A DNA stretch of 6,047 bases from Bacilli bacterium (GCA_017888105.1 JAGHGS010000117.1:1-6047); one strand, 5' to 3'. Shown: positions 1 to 5,377, counted from the first letter of the stretch. Notes: generated from the sequence alone by a model not told the origin. Numbers and translations are program-made.

Positions 1-1
1 A

Positions 2-355
2 GTAGCTAAAACAAGTAGTAATGTCAATCCAAGTTATAAATGTAGTAATACTAGTGATATATTAAAAATACCTGTAGGATTAATCACAGTAGATGAGACA
101 GTATATGCAGGATTAGCATGGAGTAGTGGAAATTCAAGTAATTACCTATATACAAAACAAAACTACTGGACCATGTCTCCGTGTTACTTTGGCGGCGGTT
201 GGGCTAACGTGTTCCGTGTGTATTCGACTGGCTACCTAGGCGGCAACGACTGGGTGAATTACACGTATGGTGTGCGCCCAGTAGTAAATTTGAAGTCTAG
301 TGTACAAATCACAGGAGGCAATGGAAGTAGTGGAAGTCCATATGTAATCGGATGA
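2..355 (+). CDS. Surface-type protein with C-terminal CLec-like (DUF6273/FGE-like) domain, 5' truncated; likely DGR target
   Basis: The reading frame is open from base 2 and ends at TGA 353-355, so 117 C-terminal residues are visible and the start lies to the left. The visible part has the layout of gut-Firmicutes proteins with DUF6273-type C-type-lectin-like domains: PVGLITVDETVYAG, then NYWTMSP, a run of small and aromatic residues, and the conserved closing motif YGVRPVVNL. It ends with a Gly/Ser-rich tail finishing in SPYVIG. Such domains sit at the C-terminus of secreted or surface proteins and display variable residues for ligand binding; the signal or anchor part is outside the window. 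The stretch from WTMSP to GVRP has G/C-ending codons and few A bases, unlike the A-rich codons before it, which points to diversification by a retroelement. The family call is from motif recognition; the DGR role is inference. An internal ATG at 173 is not a likely start because the frame and domain continue upstream. Confidence 0.75.
   Translation, partial: VAKTSSNVNPSYKCSNTSDILKIPVGLITVDETVYAGLAWSSGNSSNYLYTKQNYWTMSPCYFGGGWANVFRVYSTGYLGGNDWVNYTYGVRPVVNLKSSVQITGGNGSSGSPYVIG
170..295 (+). other. Putative DGR variable repeat (VR)
   Basis: Between 173 and 280 I count 17 A in 108 bases (about 16%), while the flanking sequence of the same gene is strongly A-rich. Codons here mostly end in C, T or G (for example GGC GGC GGT, GGC GGC AAC GAC) and encode Cys, Tyr, Gly, Trp, Asn and Arg at positions that alternate with conserved framework residues (SP..F....A.VF.V.S.G.L). 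This is the pattern left when AAY codons of a template repeat are randomised at adenines and copied into a target C-type-lectin fold. The more constant GC-rich end (about 268-295, encoding YGVRPVVNLK) would be the equivalent of the initiation-of-mutagenic-homing site. No template copy is in the window, so the boundaries are estimates and the assignment is inferred. Confidence 0.55.
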
Positions 356-366
356 TTACATATGGA
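337..366 (+). repeat. Perfect inverted repeat/hairpin after the putative VR, spanning the stop codon
   Basis: TCCATATGTAATC (337-349) and GATTACATATGGA (354-366) are perfect reverse complements, 13 bp, around the 4-base loop GGAT. The TGA stop (353-355) sits at the loop/stem junction. There is no T-tract after the stem, which argues against an intrinsic terminator. DGR target genes are known to carry a hairpin or cruciform with a ~4-base loop just after the VR that promotes retrohoming; position and shape fit that role here, which is inferred. Confidence 0.7.
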
Positions 367-405
367 TGAAGCAGTGAGCTTCAAGGAGTGTAGTGAGAAG
401 TGAAG

Positions 406-425
406 CAAAATGACTCTTCATTTTG
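406..425 (+). repeat. Second small hairpin downstream of the surface gene
   Basis: CAAAATGA (406-413) and TCATTTTG (418-425) form a perfect 8-bp stem with loop CTCT. It is AT-rich and followed by TAAATAG, not a T run, so it is at best a weak transcription end for the surface gene. A weaker neighbour, TGAAGC/GCTTCA at 367-383, directly abuts the larger hairpin. Function unknown. Confidence 0.4.
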
Positions 426-452
426 TAAATAGAATGTAAAATTTCTTATAAA
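423..452 (+). promoter_or_regulatory. Possible promoter for the MutS-like gene
   Basis: TTGTAA (423-428) and TATAAA (447-452) are separated by 18 bases. A start near 459 would give a leader of about 100 nt that contains the two hairpins at 472-493 and 501-532. The -35 is only a partial match and overlaps the 3' arm of the hairpin at 406-425, so this is tentative; readthrough from the surface gene is an alternative. Confidence 0.35.
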
Positions 453-455
453 AAA

Positions 456-532
456 TAGGCGTTATTTAGGCGTTGCTGGATGTATGCAGTAACATGATAA
501 ATCGCCGCGACTCCGGGAGGGTGAGTGGCGAT
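456..532 (+). ncRNA. GC-rich structured leader or small RNA between VR gene and MutS-like gene
   Basis: The segment starts with an 8-base direct repeat TAGGCGTT (456-463 and 467-474). A hairpin follows: GTTGCTG (472-478) pairs with CAGTAAC (487-493), one G-U pair, 8-base loop. A second, GC-rich hairpin pairs ATCGCC (501-506) with GGCGAT (527-532) and, inside it, ACTC (510-513) with GAGT (523-526), leaving GCG as a bulge and a purine-rich loop. In a genome this AT-rich, the 30 bases at 501-530 stand out. There is no T-tract. I do not recognise a riboswitch class. It could be a DGR-related RNA element, a cis-regulatory leader of the downstream gene, or an unrelated small RNA. Confidence 0.45.
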
Positions 533-558
533 ATTTAATTTTAAAGGAGTAATGAAGT

Positions 559-864
559 TTGAAAGAGAAATATTTTAAAGTTAAGGGTAAATATAAGGAT
601 AGTATTGTACTTGTTAAGAGTGGCAGTTTTTGGAATTGTTTTTATGGGGATGCTTTAATTGTTCATTTTATTACTGGATATGTATTTAAAAATAATAAGG
701 TAGGGTTTCCTTCTAAAGTATTAAATAAAGTATTAAATAAAATTGGTGCTTTAAATATTAGTTATGTAATTGTATATGAATTAGATGATATTGTTGTACA
801 TGAATATACATTTAATTCATATACTTTTTATTTGGATTTGTATCGAAAAAGATTGAAGTATTAG
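559..864 (+). CDS. Stand-alone MutS domain I-like protein (MSL), probable DGR accessory protein
   Basis: This 101-residue protein resembles the N-terminal mismatch-recognition domain (domain I) of MutS and nothing else of MutS. YFKVKGKYKDSIVLVKSGSFWNCFYGDA (residues 5-32) lines up with the MutS pattern of Lys-rich helix, 'D-ilf-r-GDFYE-F-eDA', and VGFPSKVLNKVLNKIGALNISYVIVYE (48-74) with the 'GvP-hs...l..Ll..G..vai' part. The Phe of the Phe-x-Glu mismatch wedge is kept (F24) but the Glu is Asn (N26). There is no connector, lever, clamp or ATPase domain, so it cannot act as a repair MutS. To my recollection, MutS-like proteins are one of the accessory classes listed for DGRs, where they would replace Avd; its place right after a VR-like gene fits. 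The TTG start at 559 is chosen because AAAGGAGT (543-550) lies 8 bases upstream; the ATG at 552 opens a frame closed after eight codons. The C-terminus is basic (YRKRLKY). The family call is fairly sure, the role inferred. Confidence 0.7.
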   Translation: MKEKYFKVKGKYKDSIVLVKSGSFWNCFYGDALIVHFITGYVFKNNKVGFPSKVLNKVLNKIGALNISYVIVYELDDIVVHEYTFNSYTFYLDLYRKRLKY

Positions 865-881
865 TTTGTAGCTGATATTAT
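853..881 (+). promoter_or_regulatory. Promoter of the TPR/ST7-like gene
   Basis: TTGAAG (853-858), a 17-base spacer, then TATTAT (876-881). The -35 lies inside the last codons of the MutS-like gene. The predicted start (about 888) falls on the Shine-Dalgarno AGAGG (888-892), giving a leader of only about 12 nt. The whole element is a near copy of the promoter in front of the muramidase gene at 3071. Confidence 0.65.
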
Positions 882-899
882 ATTACTAGAGGTAGTATT

Positions 900-1637
900 A
901 TGAGTAAGAATAAAGCTAAAATATATAATTTTAATGGTGAGTCATTTATTAGTAATATGGATATGAGTCCAGAAGAAGTTGAAGAAATGGCTAAAATGTT
1001 TGATGATGTTTATGGTAAAAGTGAAGATTATTCTTTTGATTTGAAGTTAGATTTAGATAAAGATGAAGATATTTTTCATGCGATTACTAGTTTAGAGCAT
1101 GAACTAGAGAGTGAGAAAAATAAATTAATTCAAGCTGGTATATTAAAGAAAAGTAATATTGGGCATTTAGCTTCTATTTTAGAGGGGCAAGAATATATTG
1201 ATGATTTATATCATTTAATGATTCTATATATTAAAATATATGGGTTTAAAAGAGCAATTAATATTGGAGAAGAAATACTTAGATTAGATTCTCTATACAT
1301 GCTTCATTTACATGCCATTGTTGTTTCTTTATATGCTTATTTTGAAGATGATGTTAAAATTAATAAAGTATGTAAAAAGTGTAATAGGCCTTGTATTATT
1401 TATTTTATATCAATGATGATTGTATATTATAAGAAAGGTAATTTTAGTAAAGCAAAAGAATATTTGGAATTAATTGAACAAACTAATAGTGCTTTTATTC
1501 CTTATTTTAAAGGAAAGAAAGTAAAAGGAGAAGAAGCTAATGTTGTTATTAGTATGGTTGAAGAACTTAACTATTTGTTTGATACTGTTCCGCATATTGA
1601 AGAATTTATTGCTAAGAAGGGGAAAGTGCGTTTATAA
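900..1637 (+). CDS. Tetratricopeptide (ST7-like) repeat protein
   Basis: A 245-residue soluble protein without signal peptide or convincing membrane segment. The acidic N-terminal half (residues 1-80, e.g. MSPEEVEEMAKMFDDVYG) looks helical. Residues about 98-205 have the layout of the bacterial ST7-type TPR proteins: a first helix pair ending in EEILRLD (124-130), a poorly conserved pair, then YYKKGNFSKAKEYLELIEQTNSAFIPYFKGKK (176-207), where 'A...L......N...'P...G.K' matches the final repeat and its cap. A CKKCNRPC cluster (C148, C151, C155) sits in the middle and might bind a metal, but I see no partner motif. Such proteins act as protein-protein scaffolds; no specific partner can be named. 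ATG 900 is supported by AGAGG six bases upstream. It follows the MutS-like gene by 35 bases but has its own promoter, so a link to a DGR is not shown. Confidence 0.6.
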   Translation: MSKNKAKIYNFNGESFISNMDMSPEEVEEMAKMFDDVYGKSEDYSFDLKLDLDKDEDIFHAITSLEHELESEKNKLIQAGILKKSNIGHLASILEGQEYIDDLYHLMILYIKIYGFKRAINIGEEILRLDSLYMLHLHAIVVSLYAYFEDDVKINKVCKKCNRPCIIYFISMMIVYYKKGNFSKAKEYLELIEQTNSAFIPYFKGKKVKGEEANVVISMVEELNYLFDTVPHIEEFIAKKGKVRL

Positions 1638-1687
1638 AATTATCCCAAATTATGGAAATCTAACAACTCAAAATTTAGAAATAAAAC

Positions 1688-1710
1688 AGCTCAAATTAAA
1701 GAAATGAGCT
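1688..1710. repeat. Inverted repeat abutting the ATPase promoter
   Basis: AGCTCA (1688-1693) and TGAGCT (1705-1710) are perfect reverse complements 11 bases apart, and the last T is also the first base of the -35 box. It could be an operator half-site pair; it is too AT-rich and lacks a T-tract for a terminator. A short arm like this may arise by chance. Confidence 0.25.
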
Positions 1711-1738
1711 TGACATAATAGAATTGTAATTATATACT
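1710..1738 (+). promoter_or_regulatory. Near-consensus promoter of the DUF4143 ATPase gene
   Basis: TTGACA (1710-1715), 17 bases, TATACT (1733-1738). The predicted start, about 1745, coincides with the Shine-Dalgarno AGGTGA (1745-1750), giving a leader of about 11 nt before ATG 1756. Confidence 0.8.
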
Positions 1739-1755
1739 ATTAATAGGTGATAGCT

Positions 1756-3021
1756 ATGGATTATATTACAAGAATTACTGATAAAGAATTAAAGGATAAA
1801 TTGTCGGTTACAGGTGCTGTTTTAATTAGAGGGCCAAAATGGTGTGGTAAGACAACCAGTGCTAAGCAGCTTGCTAAAAGTGTTTTGGAGATGCAAAATG
1901 CTGATTTACAAGAAAATTATTTAGAATTGGCTCAATTAAAACCATCTTTACTACTTGAAGGGGATAAACCTAGATTAATAGATGAGTGGCAACTTGCTCC
2001 TAAACTTTGGAATGCTATTCGTTCTGATGTTGATAATAGTGGATTAACTAACCAGTATATTTTAACAGGTTCTGCTGTACCAGTAGAAGATGATACCCTA
2101 CATAGTGGAGTAGGCAGATTTTCTTTTGTTACAATGAAGCCTATGACATTATATGAAAGTGGTGATTCTAATGGGAAGATATCACTTTTAGATATTTTGA
2201 ATCATAATGCTAAAATAGATGGTATTACAACTGATTTAGGATATGAAAAAATAGCCTATGTTCTTTCTAGAGGAGGTTGGCCTAATACTTTAAAAATGAA
2301 TAATAAACAAGCTTTGATGGTTGCTAAAAACTATATTGATGCTTTAGTTAATTCAGATATTTCAAGAGTGGATGGAGTTAGAAGAGATGCGGGACTTGCT
2401 TTACATATACTTCGTTCCTATGCAAGACAAGTTTCTACTATTGATAGTGATAAAACTTTGTATTTAGATGTTTTAGCAAACTATCAAGAAGTTAGTGATA
2501 AAACGATTGCTAATTATTTAAATGTATTAAAGAAGCTTTATATTATTGAAGAAATACCGGCTTGGAGCCCTAATATTAGGAGCAAAACTAGTATTCGTCT
2601 TGCTCCTAAAAAGAGCTTTGTTGACCCGTCTTTGGCGGTTGCGACTTTAGGTATTACGCCAGAGGAATTGATGAAGGACCCTAAAACGTATGGACTTTTA
2701 TTTGAAAATTTGGTTAATCGTGATTTAAGTGTATATGCTAATGCTATAGGAGGTAAGCTTAGTCATTACCGAGATAGATATGGGTTAGAGTGCGATAATG
2801 TTATTCATTTTGATAATGGTAAATATGCTTTGGTGGAAGTGAAACTTGGTGGAGCTAAAATAAAAGAAGCAGAGAGCCATTTAATACGATTACAAGAATT
2901 AATTAGTTCTAACGAGAATTTAAGTAATCCAGAGTTTATGATGATAATTACAGGGACTGATATGGCTTATACTTTACCATCTGGCGTTTTAGTAGTCCCT
3001 ATTGGTTGTCTAAAAGATTAA
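1756..3021 (+). CDS. AAA-family ATP-binding protein with DUF4143 and PD-(D/E)XK-like C-terminus
   Basis: A 421-residue protein of the common 'ATP-binding protein / DUF4143' family. The N-terminal ATPase has a Walker A motif GPKWCGKTT (residues 26-34), Walker B LIDEWQ (74-79) and a sensor-like YILTGSA (101-107). A winged-helix-like DUF4143 part spans about 195-300. The C-terminal part has the spacing of a PD-(D/E)XK fold: LLFENLV (E317), CDNVI (D347) and VEVKLG (E361, K363). These proteins are abundant in gut bacteria and archaea, often as mobile or accessory genes; their substrate is not established, so I name no reaction beyond ATP binding. ATG 1756 is preferred over an in-frame GTG at 1747, because that GTG is itself inside the AGGTGA ribosome binding site. 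Length is normal for the family, with no visible break. It has its own strong promoter and no obvious terminator. Confidence 0.9.
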   Translation: MDYITRITDKELKDKLSVTGAVLIRGPKWCGKTTSAKQLAKSVLEMQNADLQENYLELAQLKPSLLLEGDKPRLIDEWQLAPKLWNAIRSDVDNSGLTNQYILTGSAVPVEDDTLHSGVGRFSFVTMKPMTLYESGDSNGKISLLDILNHNAKIDGITTDLGYEKIAYVLSRGGWPNTLKMNNKQALMVAKNYIDALVNSDISRVDGVRRDAGLALHILRSYARQVSTIDSDKTLYLDVLANYQEVSDKTIANYLNVLKKLYIIEEIPAWSPNIRSKTSIRLAPKKSFVDPSLAVATLGITPEELMKDPKTYGLLFENLVNRDLSVYANAIGGKLSHYRDRYGLECDNVIHFDNGKYALVEVKLGGAKIKEAESHLIRLQELISSNENLSNPEFMMIITGTDMAYTLPSGVLVVPIGCLKD

Positions 3022-3023
3022 AA

Positions 3024-3052
3024 TTGAAGTATTAGCTTATTGTTGATACAAT
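3024..3052 (+). promoter_or_regulatory. Promoter of the muramidase lipoprotein gene
   Basis: TTGAAG (3024-3029), 17 bases, TACAAT (3047-3052). It is a near copy of the promoter at 853-881, including an identical 13-mer ATTGAAGTATTAG (852-864 and 3023-3035). The predicted start falls at the GGAG ribosome binding site (3059-3062), so the leader is about 12 nt. Confidence 0.7.
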
Positions 3053-3070
3053 ATTAATGGAGTTGAATGT

Positions 3071-4243
3071 ATGAAGAAATTATTAATTATTTTGGGTTGT
3101 TTATTGGTTGTTGGTTGTGGCAATCAGATTAGTGATGAAATACCTGATGATGCTTATATTACAATTAGTAATGAAGATATAGAAGTATTTGATGAAGTAT
3201 ATCTTAGTGATATTATTAGTGATACGAATGTGGATATTGAAAATTATCAGTTAAATACTGATGTTATTGGAGAAAAAGAAATAGAATTTTATTATATTTT
3301 TGATGATAGGAAATATGTTTATAAAACAACTATTAATGTTGTAGATACAGTGAAGCCTAAAATATTTGGCAGTAGTTCTAGAACAGTTGAAGTTGGATAT
3401 GAAGGTAACTTATGTAATAATTATACTTATGGTGATAATTATGATGGACAACCAGAATGTAGTGTTATAGGTGAATATGACTTTAATCAAGTAGGTACTT
3501 ATGATATAGAGATTGTTGTTACTGATGTTAGTGGTAATAGTACTAATTATAATGTTACTTTAAATGTTGTTGATGAAATTAGAAATAATAATAATGGAGG
3601 AGGAACATCTACTAAATTACAATTTAGTGATGCCCTAGAACGCTATGGAAATGAGAATGTAGAGCTTGGTATTGATGTGTCTGAATGGCAAGGTGATGTT
3701 GATTATGAAGCTGTTAAGGAAGCTGGAGCAACATTTGTTATGATGAGAATTGGTGTTAAACTTGATAGTGGAGATGAACCTGCTTTGGATGGACAGTTCT
3801 TAGATAATATTAAAAGTGCTAAAGAAGCAGGACTTAAAGTTGGTGTCTATTTATATAGTAAAGCTTTATCTAAAGAAGAAGCAATCGAAGAAGCACGCTG
3901 GGTACTTAAACAATTAGATGGAGAATCTTTAGATTTACCAATTGTCTTTGACTGGGAGATATGGGGTAATTGGAATAGCTATCACATGTCTTTTCATGAT
4001 TTAAATCTTATGGCACATTCCTTTATTGAAACAGTTGAAGATGAAGGTTATGAAGGTATGCTTTATGGTTCTAAGTTTTATTTAGAAAACTTTTGGGAAG
4101 ATGAAGAGTTTGAAAATATATGGCTTGCTCATTATGCTAGTAATACTAGTTATGAAGGCTATATGATGTGGCAATTTAGTAATGTTGGCAGAATTAATGG
4201 TATTTATGGTGATGTTGATTTAAATGTAATGGTAGTGGATTAA
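3071..4243 (+). CDS. Lipoprotein GH25 muramidase with two N-terminal Ig-like domains
   Basis: A 390-residue secreted lipoprotein that would cleave the beta-1,4 MurNAc-GlcNAc bond of peptidoglycan at the outer face of the membrane. Residues 1-16 form a short lipoprotein signal with lipobox VVGC, so Cys16 would be lipidated. Two Ig-like modules follow: about 30-92, and about 93-168 (KPKIFGSSSRTVEVG to NYNVTLNVVD), the second of DUF5011/HYR type. An Asn/Gly-rich linker (171-179) leads to the GH25 domain (about 197-390): LGIDVSEWQG with D202, IVFDWE with D294 and E296 as the expected catalytic pair, and a MMWQFS strand near the C-terminus. The core residues are intact, so it should be active. ATG 3071 is supported by GGAG at 3059-3062 and by the signal peptide. 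Possible jobs are remodelling its own wall or attacking neighbours. Ig-like domains usually space or bind the enzyme at the surface. Confidence 0.92.
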   Translation: MKKLLIILGCLLVVGCGNQISDEIPDDAYITISNEDIEVFDEVYLSDIISDTNVDIENYQLNTDVIGEKEIEFYYIFDDRKYVYKTTINVVDTVKPKIFGSSSRTVEVGYEGNLCNNYTYGDNYDGQPECSVIGEYDFNQVGTYDIEIVVTDVSGNSTNYNVTLNVVDEIRNNNNGGGTSTKLQFSDALERYGNENVELGIDVSEWQGDVDYEAVKEAGATFVMMRIGVKLDSGDEPALDGQFLDNIKSAKEAGLKVGVYLYSKALSKEEAIEEARWVLKQLDGESLDLPIVFDWEIWGNWNSYHMSFHDLNLMAHSFIETVEDEGYEGMLYGSKFYLENFWEDEEFENIWLAHYASNTSYEGYMMWQFSNVGRINGIYGDVDLNVMVVD

Positions 4244-4269
4244 AACAGCAAAAACGCTGTTTTAATTTT
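4240..4269 (+). terminator. Intrinsic terminator of the muramidase gene
   Basis: TTAAAACAGC (4240-4249) pairs with GCTGTTTTAA (4256-4265) in a 10-bp stem with loop AAAAAC, followed by TTTT. The TAA stop codon is part of the 5' arm. Confidence 0.88.
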
Positions 4270-4292
4270 ATCTAAAAAATATTCTGTTTTCA

Positions 4293-4322
4293 TTGACAAA
4301 CATAAGTACGTTATGATATAAT
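4293..4322 (+). promoter_or_regulatory. Consensus promoter of the RhuM-family gene
   Basis: TTGACA (4293-4298) and TATAAT (4317-4322), both perfect, are separated by 18 bases, with an extended -10 TG at 4314-4315. The start is expected near 4329, giving a leader of about 23 nt. Confidence 0.85.
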
Positions 4323-4351
4323 TTTGATATTAGAAAGTCAGGGTGGAAAAC

Positions 4352-5326
4352 ATGAATTTTAAAAATAATTTATTAATTTATGAATCAGATAATAATATTA
4401 AAGTAGAAGCGATTTTAGAAGATGAAAATGTGTGGCTTACTCAAGAACAAATTAGTAAGCTATTTAATAAAGCAAAATCAACGATAAATGAGCATATAAA
4501 GAATATTTATAGTGAACATGAATTATCTGAAGAGAATACGATGAGAAAATTCGGAATTTCCGAATTTTCTACTAAACCTACTAATTATTATAATCTTGAA
4601 ATAATAATTGCTGTTGGATTTCGGGTAAACTCTAATCAAGGCACTAAATTTAGAATATGGGCTAATGAACAATTAAAAGATTATTTAGTCAAAGGGTATA
4701 CTTTAAATGTAGAACGATTTAAAAATAATGGTGATGATCCATATTTTGAAGATTTACTTGATAAAATTAGAGATATTCGCTCTAGTGAAAAAGTCTTTTG
4801 GCGTAAAATTTTGGATATTTATGCGACTTCTATTGATTATAATCCTAAGGAACAAATTACAATAGATTTTTTTCGTACAGTACAAAATAAAATGCATTAT
4901 GCTGTTTCAAGTAATACAGCTGCTGAAATAATTTACAACAGGGTGGATAGTAAAAAAGATAATATTGGACTTACTAATTTTAAAGGAGATATTCCTACAA
5001 AAAAAGAAACTGAAGTTGCTAAAAATTACTTAACTTATGAAGAGTTACAGGTATTGAATCGTTTGGTATCAGCATATCTTGATATCGCTGAAATTAATGC
5101 TTTAAAAAGGAAAATTATGACAATGCAAGATTGGATTCATGAATTAGATAATTTTCTTTCAATGACACATAATGATATATTAAAGTCAAAGGGTAATGTA
5201 TCTCATGAAGATGCTCTAAAAAAAGCTCATGAAGAGTATGATCAATATATGAAGAGTCATTTAACACAGGCTGAAAGAGATTATTTAACTATATTAAATA
5301 AGACTGTTGAAGATTTAGATAAATAA
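4352..5326 (+). CDS. RhuM family protein
   Basis: A 324-residue member of the RhuM family (Pfam Virulence_RhuM), named after a Salmonella pathogenicity-island gene of unclear function. Typical parts are visible in order: VWLTQEQISKLFNKAKSTINEHIKNIY (residues 27-53), a helix-turn-helix-like segment; NYYNLEIIIAVGFRVNSNQGTKFRIWANEQLKDYLVKGYTLN (78-119), the most conserved block; and MHYAVSSNTAAEIIYNRVD (181-199) with a helical C-terminal half. Length is normal, with no truncation. RhuM genes are scattered by transfer, often near restriction-modification or other accessory genes, which fits an isolated gene with its own strong promoter beside a housekeeping operon. ATG 4352 is chosen because AGGGTGG (4340-4346) lies five bases upstream; the in-frame GTG at 4343 is inside that site. 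A DNA-binding role is inferred from the N-terminal part only. Confidence 0.88.
   Translation: MNFKNNLLIYESDNNIKVEAILEDENVWLTQEQISKLFNKAKSTINEHIKNIYSEHELSEENTMRKFGISEFSTKPTNYYNLEIIIAVGFRVNSNQGTKFRIWANEQLKDYLVKGYTLNVERFKNNGDDPYFEDLLDKIRDIRSSEKVFWRKILDIYATSIDYNPKEQITIDFFRTVQNKMHYAVSSNTAAEIIYNRVDSKKDNIGLTNFKGDIPTKKETEVAKNYLTYEELQVLNRLVSAYLDIAEINALKRKIMTMQDWIHELDNFLSMTHNDILKSKGNVSHEDALKKAHEEYDQYMKSHLTQAERDYLTILNKTVEDLDK
4546..4568. repeat. Perfect 11-bp palindrome inside the RhuM-family gene
   Basis: AAAATTCGGAA (4546-4556) and TTCCGAATTTT (4558-4568) are exact reverse complements around one central T. In frame it encodes KFGISEF, a segment that also looks conserved in relatives, so the symmetry may be a coding accident. 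It could also be a binding site for the gene's own product. Confidence 0.4.
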
Positions 5327-5348
5327 GCTTAAAATCTAGTAAAAATAC

Positions 5349-5377
5349 TTGTATTTATGCTACTTTTGTGATATTAT
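5349..5377 (+). promoter_or_regulatory. Promoter of the ribosomal protein L11 operon
   Basis: TTGTAT (5349-5354), 17 bases, TATTAT (5372-5377), with an extended -10 TG at 5369-5370. Transcription would start near 5384 and give a leader of about 97 nt that contains the hairpin at 5411-5448. Confidence 0.6.

Noticed and set aside
173..355. Separate 60-residue gene starting at ATG 173
   Set aside because: The same frame is open to base 2 and the upstream residues (PVGLITVDETVYAG, NYW) belong to the same domain; no ribosome binding site precedes the ATG.
353..355. TGA read as Trp (mycoplasma code)
   Set aside because: All visible full-length genes use TGG for Trp and contain no in-frame TGA; stopping here leaves a protein with the normal family ending.
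337..366. The 13-bp hairpin as an intrinsic terminator of the surface gene
   Set aside because: No T-tract follows (next bases are TGAAGCAG), and the stem is AT-rich.
501..532. Known riboswitch (fluoride, guanidine, preQ1, c-di-GMP)
   Set aside because: None of the conserved cores I know fits, and there is no terminator or Shine-Dalgarno-masking stem at the end.
356..558. DGR template repeat in the intergenic region
   Set aside because: It shares no extended similarity with the VR-like segment, and the framework words such as GGTGTGCGCCC are absent.
900..1637. TPR gene as part of the DGR
   Set aside because: It has its own promoter, a copy of that of the muramidase gene, and the protein family has no known DGR link; adjacency alone is not enough.
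1747..1755. GTG start for the DUF4143 ATPase
   Set aside because: The GTG is part of the AGGTGA Shine-Dalgarno serving ATG 1756; the family's N-terminus also begins at this Met.
4343..4351. GTG start for the RhuM-family gene
   Set aside because: It lies within the AGGGTGG ribosome binding site of ATG 4352, which has better spacing.
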